Assembly (NCBI GenBank): GCA_021780545.1
Contig: JAJXYP010000027.1
Span: forward strand, 1-6,538
Direction: 5' to 3'
Length of the DNA: 6,538 nucleotides
DNA from: a bacterium
Lineage (GTDB): Bacteria; Patescibacteriota; Minisyncoccia; UBA6257; 2-01-FULL-56-20
Positions 1-4,809 of the stretch are shown in pieces. The notes under the pieces are model-generated. The model worked only from the letters and a program-made list of their open reading frames with translations. It had not been told where the DNA came from and searched no databases. Made by a program: the position numbers and the translations under genes. Positions within the stretch are counted from its first letter, which is position 1. The number at the start of each line of letters is the position of its first letter.

Positions 1-1073
1 AGCTCCAGTTCATCGCCGACGTTTAGATTTTCAAGATAGTCCTGGATGGGATGGTCTCGATCGAGTTTTTTGTGCCCGCCGATTCGTTCGCTTCCGATGC
101 CGAGCACGATATCTTTTTCGCGGATGCCGGCGTGTTCCGCCGGGGAATCGGGGACGACGGCGTAGTCGTGCTCGCTCTCTTTGAACACGAGCGCTCCGTA
201 AGATACCGGCAAATTCATCTTTGCTTTCAGATCTTCGTCGATCATGAGATACCGGAGTCCGAGCAGGGGTCGGCGGATTCGGCCGTATTTGCGGATGTCG
301 AGGAGGTCGCGCCTCGCGGCGTTTACCGGGATTGCAAAGCCGATGCTCTGGGCGCCCGAGATGATTGCGGCATTCACGCCGACGACGCGCCCGTTGCTGT
401 CGACGAGTGGTCCGCCGGAATTGCCGGGGTTGATTGCCGCGTCGGTCTGAATGAGGCCGCGCATTTCCTGCGGCGGGGCGTCGGGTTCCGCCTGCGCCGT
501 GATGGCTCGCGAGAGGCCCGACACGATGCCGAGGGAAACGGTGTTGCGGAACATGCCGAGGGCGTTGCCGACCGCAACGACGCTCTGGCCGAGCTTGAGC
601 CGGGTTGCGTCTCCCAGGGGAAGCGTCGGCAGTTTGCGCGCGGCGATTTTGAGGATGGCGATGTCGTTGATGGGGTCGCGGCTCAGAACGGTGGCCGGGA
701 AGCGTCGGTCGTCGTTCAGGATGACGGTGTATTCTGCTTTCGGTTCGTTCACGACGTGTTTGTTCGTCATGACGAGTCCGTTGCGGTCGATGATGAACCC
801 GGTGCCGCCGCCGACCTGGACCATACCGTGGCGGTCGACCATCGAGTCGGGAATCTGGAAGGGGATAGGCGCCGGCGGGACGGCGGGAACGCCGCCGTTT
901 CGGCTATCGGCTCCGGCGCCGCCGGGGCCGATGTCGCGCATATCTCCGCCCGGCGCCGCCGGCACGATGGTCGGCAGTTCCTTCTCGAGGTCTTCGAGTT
1001 TTTTTGCGATCGTAACCGAGACCACCGCCGGCATTATTTTTTGAATGATGCGGATCACGCGTTTTTCGTTCAT
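1..1073 (-). CDS. htrA: HtrA/DegP-type trypsin-like serine protease with PDZ domain (3' end off window)
   Basis: ATP-independent serine endopeptidase of the S1C (HtrA/Deg) family, which degrades misfolded proteins. 357 complete codons are visible and the C-terminus lies off the left edge. The catalytic triad is clear: His106 in TNKHVV, Asp137 in DPINDIAIL, and Ser219 in NPGNSGGPLV. Residues 1-35 are a short helical start (IMPAVVSVTIAKKL), 36-75 a Gly/Pro-rich linker, about 85-255 the protease core, and about 268 onwards a PDZ domain (LLGLRYLMI, then SPAEHAGIREKDIVLGI). The ATG at 1073 is the most upstream ATG, because an in-frame TGA lies five codons before it. There is therefore no signal peptide or membrane anchor, unlike classical periplasmic HtrA. 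From memory, anchor-less versions with this start are common in Parcubacteria. The gene is divergent from 1206-1958. No Shine-Dalgarno is seen; a -10 box sits 6 nt before the ATG. Confidence 0.95.
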   Translation of the reverse strand, partial: MNEKRVIRIIQKIMPAVVSVTIAKKLEDLEKELPTIVPAAPGGDMRDIGPGGAGADSRNGGVPAVPPAPIPFQIPDSMVDRHGMVQVGGGTGFIIDRNGLVMTNKHVVNEPKAEYTVILNDDRRFPATVLSRDPINDIAILKIAARKLPTLPLGDATRLKLGQSVVAVGNALGMFRNTVSLGIVSGLSRAITAQAEPDAPPQEMRGLIQTDAAINPGNSGGPLVDSNGRVVGVNAAIISGAQSIGFAIPVNAARRDLLDIRKYGRIRRPLLGLRYLMIDEDLKAKMNLPVSYGALVFKESEHDYAVVPDSPAEHAGIREKDIVLGIGSERIGGHKKLDRDHPIQDYLENLNVGDELE

Positions 1074-1079
1074 AGGTCT

Positions 1080-1088
1080 ATTGTATCA
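1080..1088 (-). promoter_or_regulatory. Extended -10 promoter of the htrA-like gene, leaderless
   Basis: On the minus strand the sequence reads TGA-TACAAT, an extended -10 element (TGn plus a 5/6 match to TATAAT). Only six bases (AGACCT) separate it from the ATG at 1073, so transcription should start at or next to the start codon. No good -35 lies 17 nt upstream, which is usual for extended -10 promoters. Confidence 0.55.
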
Positions 1089-1169
1089 TGCCGCCGTTGC
1101 GTAGCGATGCCGCGCCCAAGCCCGTCGCGCTGCTCATGCGCGCGAAAATCCGTCCGGAATCCTCGTCGG

Positions 1170-1198
1170 ATGACTATTTTCGAGATTGGTTCTAGAAT
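1170..1198 (+). promoter_or_regulatory. Promoter of the 1206 gene, leaderless
   Basis: -35 ATGACT at 1170-1175 (4/6 to TTGACA), a 17-nt spacer, and -10 TAGAAT at 1193-1198 (5/6). The start codon at 1206 is 7 nt past the -10, so the predicted transcript begins at or one base before the ATG. No Shine-Dalgarno is present. Confidence 0.55.
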
Positions 1199-1205
1199 AA
1201 ACTCC

Positions 1206-1958
1206 ATGGACCGTCGAACGCGCATCGAATGGAATTCCGTCACTTGGTATTCGAAGGCGATAGCGATGGCGCTCTTCGTGGCGCTGCCGTTTTTCGGATT
1301 CTGGCTTGGCGCGCAATTCGGCGCGGCGACATCGCTCCTTTTGTTGCCTGCGCAGCCCGTGTCGCCGCCCACGTCGGGCGCAGGAGCAGCGGTATGGCCC
1401 GGCGCGGCTTATTATTCTGACGTTGCCGCCTGGCAGACCGACCAGCGGATGGACGCCGGATTTTCGATCGCTTACCCGCTCGATTTTTCGGTTGACGACC
1501 GGTATGGCGCAGGGGCGGCGCAGACAACCACGGATTGGCGCTTTAGTGCGAATGGCGTGCCCGGCTCGATCCGCCTTATTATCACGATTCCCGCCGCGCT
1601 CGAGCCGCAGACGAATTTCCGCGATGCGCGGCTCACCGTAGGGGACAGCGCCGCGCCGGCGGCGGTGGCGAGCTGTCTCACGCCCGATATCCCTGCGGGA
1701 CCCGGCGCGAAGTCGGCTACAACGACCATCAACGGCGTCCCGTTTTCGGTGTTTACCTTCGGCGATGCAGGAGCCGGCAATCTTTACCAGGTGACCAGCT
1801 ATCGTACGATTCACGCCGGACGCTGCTATGCCGTCGAGTACGCGATCCATTCGGCGCAGATCGGGAATTATCCTGCGGAATACGGTCTGCGACCGTTCGA
1901 TCAGGCGTTCGTTGCGGACATCCTTGACCGAATGGCGCGGACATTTCGGTTCGAATAG
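1206..1958 (+). CDS. Membrane-anchored extracytoplasmic protein of unknown function
   Basis: A 250-residue protein with one N-terminal membrane segment (about residues 18-48, including KAIAMALFVALPFFGFWLG), a Pro/Ala/Gly linker (about 48-66), and an outward-facing globular domain (about 75-250). The domain has two cysteines, Cys157 and Cys207, that could form a disulfide, and the motifs GFSIAYPLDFSV, TNFRDARLTV, INGVPFSVFTFGDAGAGN and CYAVEYAIHSAQIGNY. From memory, proteins with this anchor and TNF-DA-LTV core recur as unnamed proteins in Parcubacteria; no function is known to me. The frame is open far upstream (to 51) because it runs antisense through htrA, but the ATG at 1206 is chosen because the anchor begins right after it and the promoter ends 7 nt before it. 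It stops with TAG; the next gene begins 55 nt later. Expression was not tested, but the fold-like pattern and promoter make it a convincing gene. Confidence 0.88.
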   Translation: MDRRTRIEWNSVTWYSKAIAMALFVALPFFGFWLGAQFGAATSLLLLPAQPVSPPTSGAGAAVWPGAAYYSDVAAWQTDQRMDAGFSIAYPLDFSVDDRYGAGAAQTTTDWRFSANGVPGSIRLIITIPAALEPQTNFRDARLTVGDSAAPAAVASCLTPDIPAGPGAKSATTTINGVPFSVFTFGDAGAGNLYQVTSYRTIHAGRCYAVEYAIHSAQIGNYPAEYGLRPFDQAFVADILDRMARTFRFE

Positions 1959-2001
1959 GAAGCGGGGGAGTTTGAAGTAGGCAGCGCTCCGTCGGTTGTA
2001 G

Positions 2002-2007
2002 TATGAT
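2002..2007 (+). promoter_or_regulatory. -10 box of the 2014 gene, leaderless
   Basis: TATGAT (5/6 to consensus) ends 6 nt before the ATG at 2014, placing the expected transcription start on the start codon. A -35 at normal spacing is not convincing; TTGAAG at 1972-1977 is too far away. No Shine-Dalgarno is present. The gene could also be reached by read-through from 1206-1958, since no terminator is visible between them. Confidence 0.45.
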
Positions 2008-2013
2008 GATGGT

Positions 2014-2484
2014 ATGAGTGAAACCAAGCGTCGGGTTTTTATGATCATCGTGCTGGGGCTCATCGTCCTTTTCGGCGTCGGGCAGTTTTTTGCATATTCC
2101 AACCTGCCGTCTTCGCAGAATACCGGCGGGAGCGGCAATCAGCCGCCGACGCAGGTGATCGATTACGTTCCGCCGACTCCGGCGACTTCGACGCCGGTGC
2201 GGAACGGAACCTGTTTTGCGAATTCGATCGCCGCGCCCTGGCGGCCAGACGCATGGCGCTGCGCGGTGGGGAATGCGATCAGCGATCCCTGTTTCGCGTT
2301 TCCGGACGCGACCGGAACTTTGGCCTGTGGAGCGGATCCGGCGGGAACGGATACGTCGTCGACTTTTGTGCTTAAGCTGACAAAGCCTCTGCCGCCGCCG
2401 GAGACGCCGTCCAGCACGCCTCCGACGAACTGGGCATGGCTCATCGAGCTTGCCGATGGCACCGTCTGTTCGCCTTTCACCTGA
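2014..2484 (+). CDS. Membrane-anchored cysteine-rich protein, unknown function, cut short by in-frame TGA
   Basis: The open frame gives 156 residues: a positively charged start (SETKRR), one membrane anchor (about residues 8-28), a Pro/Thr/Ser-rich stalk (30-63) and the start of an extracytoplasmic domain with Cys67, 83, 93, 105 and 152. Motifs are WRPDAWRCAVGNAISDPCF and WAWLIELADGTVC. I recall this W-R-DAWRC ... LADG-C pattern from unnamed Parcubacteria proteins, in which the domain continues after LADG-C with a Thr-Gly step, another cysteine and a final W-T-A segment. Exactly that continuation is present in the same frame after the TGA at 2482-2484 (codon 157), up to TAG at 2686-2688. The product is therefore probably a truncated version of a 224-residue protein with six cysteines. 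Stop-codon mutation, sequencing error or genuine read-through cannot be separated here. Confidence 0.75.
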   Translation: MSETKRRVFMIIVLGLIVLFGVGQFFAYSNLPSSQNTGGSGNQPPTQVIDYVPPTPATSTPVRNGTCFANSIAAPWRPDAWRCAVGNAISDPCFAFPDATGTLACGADPAGTDTSSTFVLKLTKPLPPPETPSSTPPTNWAWLIELADGTVCSPFT

Positions 2485-2688
2485 ACCCGTCCCTTCACCG
2501 CGACTGGCGCCGTCGCGACGTTTGCCTGCAATGGAGCCCTGCCTGGCGAGAATCTCATTTTCGGGGATTTGAATGATGCGAGTGCCACCTGGACCGCGGA
2601 AGTCGGATCGCTTTCGACCTCAACGTCCGTCTTCCCGCCGGTTATGGTTTCTTCCGCCACGGTGCCGATTTTTGCGGTCTGGCAATAG
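2485..2688 (+). pseudogene. Cut-off C-terminal part of the 2014 gene
   Basis: These 67 codons continue the frame of 2014-2484 without shift, from the codon after the TGA to a TAG at 2686-2688. The translation includes ATGAVATFACNG, ENLIFGDLND and ATWTAEVGSLS, and ends VPIFAVWQ, which fits the end of the extracytoplasmic domain. It supplies a sixth cysteine (Cys172) that would pair with one of the five upstream. There is no separate start or ribosome site, so it is not an independent gene. The residue expected at codon 157 by family pattern is Gly (FTG-T), one base from TGA by GGA to TGA. Confidence 0.65.
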
Positions 2689-2770
2689 AAACCCGGGAGT
2701 GCCGCGGAACTCACCGCGGGTTCGTCGGACAATTGCGGTTGTTGCGGCATTACGCTAAAAGTGCGGTTGC

Positions 2771-2798
2771 TTGTAAAAAACATGTTTTTTGATAGAAT
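2771..2798 (+). promoter_or_regulatory. Promoter of the tRNA-Asn gene
   Basis: -35-like TTGTAA at 2771-2776, a 16-nt spacer, and -10 TAGAAT at 2793-2798 (5/6). The predicted start, near 2805, is a few bases before the mature tRNA end at 2810. The -10 and the position make this plausible; the -35 is weak. Confidence 0.5.
2775..2790. repeat. 16-bp perfect palindrome in the tRNA promoter spacer
   Basis: AAAAAACATGTTTTTT is a perfect inverted repeat lying between the -35 and -10 boxes of the tRNA promoter. It could be a bent A-tract/T-tract spacer, a small operator, or a weak bidirectional terminator. The rest of 2689-2774 is non-coding, with an imperfect hairpin formed by AACCC at 2689-2693 and the GGGTT close after it. 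Confidence 0.6.
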
Positions 2799-2809
2799 GG
2801 AACACGTAT

Positions 2810-2881
2810 TCCGGCGTAGCTCAACGGTAGAGCGGCTCCCTGTTAAGGAGAAGGTTCCAGGTTCGAATCCTGGCGCCGGAG
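2810..2881 (+). tRNA. tRNA-Asn (anticodon GTT)
   Basis: A full cloverleaf can be drawn. The acceptor stem TCCGGCG (2810-2816) pairs with CGCCGGA (2874-2880). The D stem is GCTC/GAGC with loop AACGGTA. The anticodon stem is GCTCC/GGAGA with the outer pair mismatched (G-A), and the loop CTGTTAA holds anticodon GTT at 2842-2844. The T arm is CCAGG-TTCGAAT-CCTGG. Base 2881 is the discriminator G; the following CAT shows that the 3' CCA is not encoded and must be added by the CCA-adding enzyme. It decodes AAC and AAT codons. It marks the boundary between the leaderless GC-rich block and the Shine-Dalgarno-led block. Confidence 0.96.
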
Positions 2882-2906
2882 CATTTGACAGATGGTATAG
2901 AAATAT

Positions 2907-2958
2907 GCTAACACATTAGCAGTTGATGCTGAGATTTTAATTGGCTCAGTTGAACTGA
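2907..2958 (+). promoter_or_regulatory. Repeat-rich leader before the 2979 gene
   Basis: This 97-nt tRNA-to-gene gap begins with a consensus -35-like TTGACA at 2885-2890, but no good -10 follows at normal spacing (best TATGCT at 2904-2909, 13 nt away). It then holds three ordered elements: a hairpin GCTAA-CACA-TTAGC (2907-2920); a direct repeat CAGTTGA at 2920-2926 and 2947-2953; and a perfect inverted repeat TCAGTT-G-AACTGA (2946-2958). Two ribosome-site-like AGGAG motifs (2963-2967 and 2970-2974) precede the ATG. The arrangement suggests an operator or RNA-level control, but no regulator is identified. Confidence 0.4.
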
Positions 2959-2978
2959 CAAGAGGAGCTAGGAGCTAT

Positions 2979-3518
2979 ATGAACGCTTTTAAAAAAGTAC
3001 TCAACGATCTGTACGCCAACCAAGAAATCACGGTCGTTGACATCCAAACAACCCACTTCGACCTGTTTTGTTCCGACCTTTGCGCCGAGGCGATCAAAAT
3101 CGTCGTCGCGCCGAAAAAGGGCCTATACACCGCCGTAGAGCTTCAGGAGCTGATGCTTCATCTCACGAAGCAAACGCCCAGCACGAAAGATTCTTTCACC
3201 GATTATGAGAACCGAATGGAGTTCGGCAAGCTCTACTTCGATGAGAAGATCGGCGTCCGGAAGACGAGGACGGAAACGGTCATAACGGACGACAGTATCC
3301 TCGCAAAAAACCCGGAAGGATTCGAGCAAGGTCGGCGGATCGCCGAATACGAGAGGGAGCTCACCCGGCGCACTTGGGTTTATCTGTATCCTAACGTCCA
3401 GATCGCCCTTCGCGCCGTCCATGACGGCGAAGACATCTTTGGGATCGATCGGATCGATCTCGACCGATTTCGTGGCCGCACTGCCAGATTGATCGTGCGG
3501 CTGGAATTCCAGCCGTAG
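2979..3518 (+). CDS. Hypothetical soluble protein, 179 residues
   Basis: Not recognised. The protein is charged and predicted cytoplasmic: there is no signal peptide or membrane segment. The first half (1-100) looks like mixed alpha/beta: FKKVLNDLYANQEITVVDI, IKIVVAPKKGLYTAVELQELMLHL, then MEFGKLYFDEKIGVRKTRTE. The second half has a charged helix (GFEQGRRIAEYERELTRR) and a strand-like WVYLYPNVQIALRAV, and ends IVRLEFQP. Cys31 and Cys35 form a CxxxC near the start with no partner pair. The ATG at 2979 is preceded by AGGAG (4 nt spacing) and a second GAGGAG 11 nt away. It ends with TAG and is followed by a terminator, so it is probably a single-gene unit. A consistent start signal, high charge pattern and terminator support a real gene; the function is unknown. 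Confidence 0.82.
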   Translation: MNAFKKVLNDLYANQEITVVDIQTTHFDLFCSDLCAEAIKIVVAPKKGLYTAVELQELMLHLTKQTPSTKDSFTDYENRMEFGKLYFDEKIGVRKTRTETVITDDSILAKNPEGFEQGRRIAEYERELTRRTWVYLYPNVQIALRAVHDGEDIFGIDRIDLDRFRGRTARLIVRLEFQP

Positions 3519-3538
3519 TAAATTTATATCCCCGCCCC

Positions 3539-3570
3539 AAGCCCCGCGCTTGTACATGGCGGGGTTTTCT
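3539..3570 (+). terminator. Intrinsic terminator after the 2979 gene
   Basis: Stem CCCCGC (3542-3547) with GCGGGG (3559-3564), an 11-nt loop, and TTTTCT immediately after; the stem can be lengthened by G-T and two A-T pairs into the T-run. It lies 20 nt past the stop at 3518. Confidence 0.75.
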
Positions 3571-3803
3571 ATATAAAGCTAAGTTGCTTCATTTCTTTTG
3601 CAACCCTTCCCCATTCAACAGTTCTAAACGGGACGAGACCGTCATCTCCCTTCGCCCGATATGCCGCTACCCATCGCTCAATGCTCTGTTGTCCGTACGG
3701 GCAGACCCTTGCCGCCTCGATCAGTTTGATCTCTTTCTTCACAATGGGGACGACCTACCGGAGACGTTCTTTTTTTATCGTTTTTTGCCATGGATATTGC
3801 CAT
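3569..3803 (-). pseudogene. Frameshifted transposase-like helix-turn-helix remnant
   Basis: On the minus strand a frame opens at ATG 3803, with AGGA 7 nt upstream, and reads MAISMAKNDKKRTSPVGRPH to 3744. After one extra base, a second frame (GTG at 3742 to TAG at 3569) reads 57 residues including IKLIEAARVCPYGQQSIERW, then a VAAYRAKGDDGLVPF segment. The pattern (helix with Ala, then YG--S-ERW, then Y--KG-DGLVP) is that of the N-terminal homeodomain-like HTH of IS481/IS3-type transposases and related helix-turn-helix proteins. Removing one base joins the two parts into about 77 residues. No integrase core (DDE) follows, and the end overlaps the neighbouring terminator. It is best read as a decayed insertion-sequence fragment; a short intact DNA-binding protein from the GTG is the alternative. 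The rest of 3804-3859 holds nothing I can name. Confidence 0.45.
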
Positions 3804-3859
3804 CGCTCTATCCTAGGGGAAAACCGCCATATGTGTGTGCACATTACTTACCGAGGATG

Positions 3860-3887
3860 TTGACTATATTAATGGGAGTGGTATAAT
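3860..3887 (+). promoter_or_regulatory. Near-consensus promoter of the 3905 gene
   Basis: -35 TTGACT (5/6) at 3860-3865, a 16-nt spacer, and -10 TATAAT (6/6) at 3882-3887. The expected start near 3894 leaves a short leader of about 10-20 nt that carries the ribosome site. It is the strongest promoter in the window. Confidence 0.75.
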
Positions 3888-3904
3888 AATCGGCAGAAAG
3901 GCAG

Positions 3905-4480
3905 GTGACCTCATTGAAAAAAGAGCATTTGAACACCACGTCTGGTGTGCTCTCCTCCGCAGCGTTTCTGCCCTACATCTGGGCGATCATCCATCATCAA
4001 ACGGTGCCGTCACCTGTCTCGTGGGCGATCTGGGCAAGCGTTGATACGCTTGCGCTCATCGCAATGAGGAAGGAGAAGGCAACGAGCGGACAGCTCACGG
4101 GAACCGTCGCTGGCGCTTGGATCATCGCGGTCTTGGCGCTCATCTTCGGCAAGCCGAGCATGGGTTTCATCGAATGGATCACAATCGCCATCGCTGCACA
4201 GGGGATCGTTCTCTGGCAGATGAAGGGTGATGCGCTCCTCGGTTTGATCTGCGCACAGATTGCGACACTCGTCGGCGGAGTTCCCACCATCATTGACGGC
4301 TACCGCAATCCTGCGCAAGAAGACCCGTTCGCGTGGTCTGTCTGGTTCCTCTCATGCATCTTCGCGCTTTTTGCCATCAAGAAGTGGAACTTGGCAAACG
4401 CGCTTCAGCCGCTTGTATTCATCGCAATCGAGACGGCCATGGTCGCTCTCGTCGTTATCCGTCCCCATCTGCTCTCGTAG
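3905..4480 (+). CDS. Multi-pass integral membrane protein, unknown function
   Basis: 191 residues from GTG 3905. A TTG at 3914 is an equally good or better start, because AGGTGA at 3903-3908 lies 5 nt before it; this would remove three residues. Hydrophobic segments lie near residues 15-32, 38-54, 67-82, 87-104, 109-130, 143-159 and 168-186, so about six or seven membrane helices. Two segments resemble each other: SWAIWASVDTLALIAMRK (39-56) and AWSVWFLSCIFALFAIKK (143-160), sharing W--W------AL-A--K, which hints at an internal duplication. A loop motif PTIIDGYRNPAQEDPFAW (127-144) stands out; I have a faint memory of similar unnamed membrane proteins in CPR genomes and of PQ-loop/SemiSWEET-type layouts, but neither can be shown. 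It has its own strong promoter and ends in a terminator, so it is monocistronic. Confidence 0.82.
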   Translation: MTSLKKEHLNTTSGVLSSAAFLPYIWAIIHHQTVPSPVSWAIWASVDTLALIAMRKEKATSGQLTGTVAGAWIIAVLALIFGKPSMGFIEWITIAIAAQGIVLWQMKGDALLGLICAQIATLVGGVPTIIDGYRNPAQEDPFAWSVWFLSCIFALFAIKKWNLANALQPLVFIAIETAMVALVVIRPHLLS

Positions 4481-4501
4481 CCGGTGGGGACTTTCGTTTT
4501 T
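4463..4501 (+). terminator. Terminator overlapping the end of the 3905 gene
   Basis: CCCCATC (4463-4469) pairs with GGTGGGG (4483-4489), with one T-G wobble, around a 13-nt loop that contains the TAG stop codon (4478-4480). ACTTTCG and a five-T run (4497-4501) follow. The distance from stem to T-run makes it moderate rather than strong. Confidence 0.5.
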
Positions 4502-4536
4502 GGATGATGCCGAGGTTGGGTCATTATAATAATTTC

Positions 4537-4765
4537 ATGGTCGGGTTAAACTGGCACCACCTGCCTTGGAGGCCTATTACAGCTATCCCGGTTATTGGGA
4601 GAAGATACGGAAACACAGGCTCGTCGCGTTGGAAATCTGATCGGCCTACGCGGACACGAGTTGCGGAAGGCCCAGATAGGCCAAGCTGTGGATAATCTGC
4701 TCCCAATCTCTGGTTCGGAACTTGTCCGTGGCGGGCCTTCGGGCCTGCCACCCCACTCTTTTTTT
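4537..4765 (+). ncRNA. Candidate structured non-coding RNA
   Basis: No convincing gene occupies 4502-4809. A TATAAT at 4525-4530 (weak -35) could start a transcript near 4537, ending at the hairpin and T-run at 4728-4765. Between them, helices nest well: P1 pairs 4594-4606 with 4695-4707 (ATTGGGAG with CTCCCAAT, then AGAT with ATCT after one mismatch); P2 CACAG (4614-4618) with CTGTG (4686-4690); P3 CTCGTCGCG (4620-4628) with CGCG and ACGAG (4649-4660, 3-nt bulge); P4 GGCC-CAGATA-GGCC (4669-4682). GGCCTA in the P3 loop (4643-4648) could pair with TAGGCC (4677-4682) as an alternative or pseudoknot. I see none of the hallmarks of tmRNA, RNase P, SRP or 6S RNA. A short degraded coding remnant (frame reading YYSYPGYWEKIRKHRLVALE, with no start codon) is the alternative. 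Confidence 0.35.
4728..4765 (+). terminator. UUCG-capped hairpin with T-run
   Basis: GTGGCGGGCC (4728-4737) and GGCCTGCCAC (4742-4751) form a 10-bp stem with one G-T wobble around the loop TTCG closed by C-G, the extra-stable UUCG tetraloop. Seven T's at 4759-4765 follow after a 7-nt gap. It is too far from the stop at 4480 to be its main terminator, so it implies a separate transcript over the preceding stretch. The gap lowers its predicted efficiency. Confidence 0.55.
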
Positions 4766-4769
4766 CGTG

Positions 4770-4775
4770 TATACT
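4770..4775 (+). promoter_or_regulatory. Possible -10 box of the G1 peptidase gene
   Basis: TATACT (5/6) follows the T-run, and a second -10-like GATAAT lies at 4789-4794. Neither has a convincing -35. With the second box the leader would be under 10 nt. No Shine-Dalgarno lies near the ATG at 4810, so initiation may be leaderless-like. Confidence 0.3.
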
Positions 4776-4809
4776 GAAGGAAAAGGTCGATAATAAATCT
4801 GAAACAATA

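Noticed and set aside
51..1205. Long plus-strand open frame upstream of the 1206 gene, making a 635-codon ORF
   Set aside because: It is antisense to htrA, whose triad and PDZ are unmistakable; the composition is that of a GC-rich shadow frame. Only the part from ATG 1206 has an anchor and a promoter.
1134..2138. 334-codon minus-strand ORF
   Set aside because: Arg/Pro-rich translation antisense to two anchored proteins, with no domain pattern; a shadow of high GC.
2482..2484. TGA recoded as Gly or Trp throughout the genome
   Set aside because: Only one internal TGA in the window, none in the intact genes, and a gene ending naturally in TGA before a terminator.
2163..2783. 206-codon minus-strand ORF covering the broken cysteine-rich gene
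   Set aside because: The plus-strand frame has a membrane anchor, spaced cysteines and family-like motifs on both sides of the TGA; the minus translation has none.
2885..2909. Promoter from TTGACA for the 2979 gene
   Set aside because: The -35 is perfect but the only -10-like box is 13 nt away, too close, so it is mentioned but not called as a promoter.
3584..3886. 100-codon plus-strand ORF
   Set aside because: Low-information translation in an AT-richer gap, no ribosome site, and the minus strand there gives a better transposase-like reading.
4541..4640. Short plus-strand coding fragment reading through YYSYPGYWEKIRKHR
   Set aside because: No start codon before it apart from an internal TTG, closed by TGA after about 35 codons, and no recognised homologue; kept only as an alternative to the RNA candidate.
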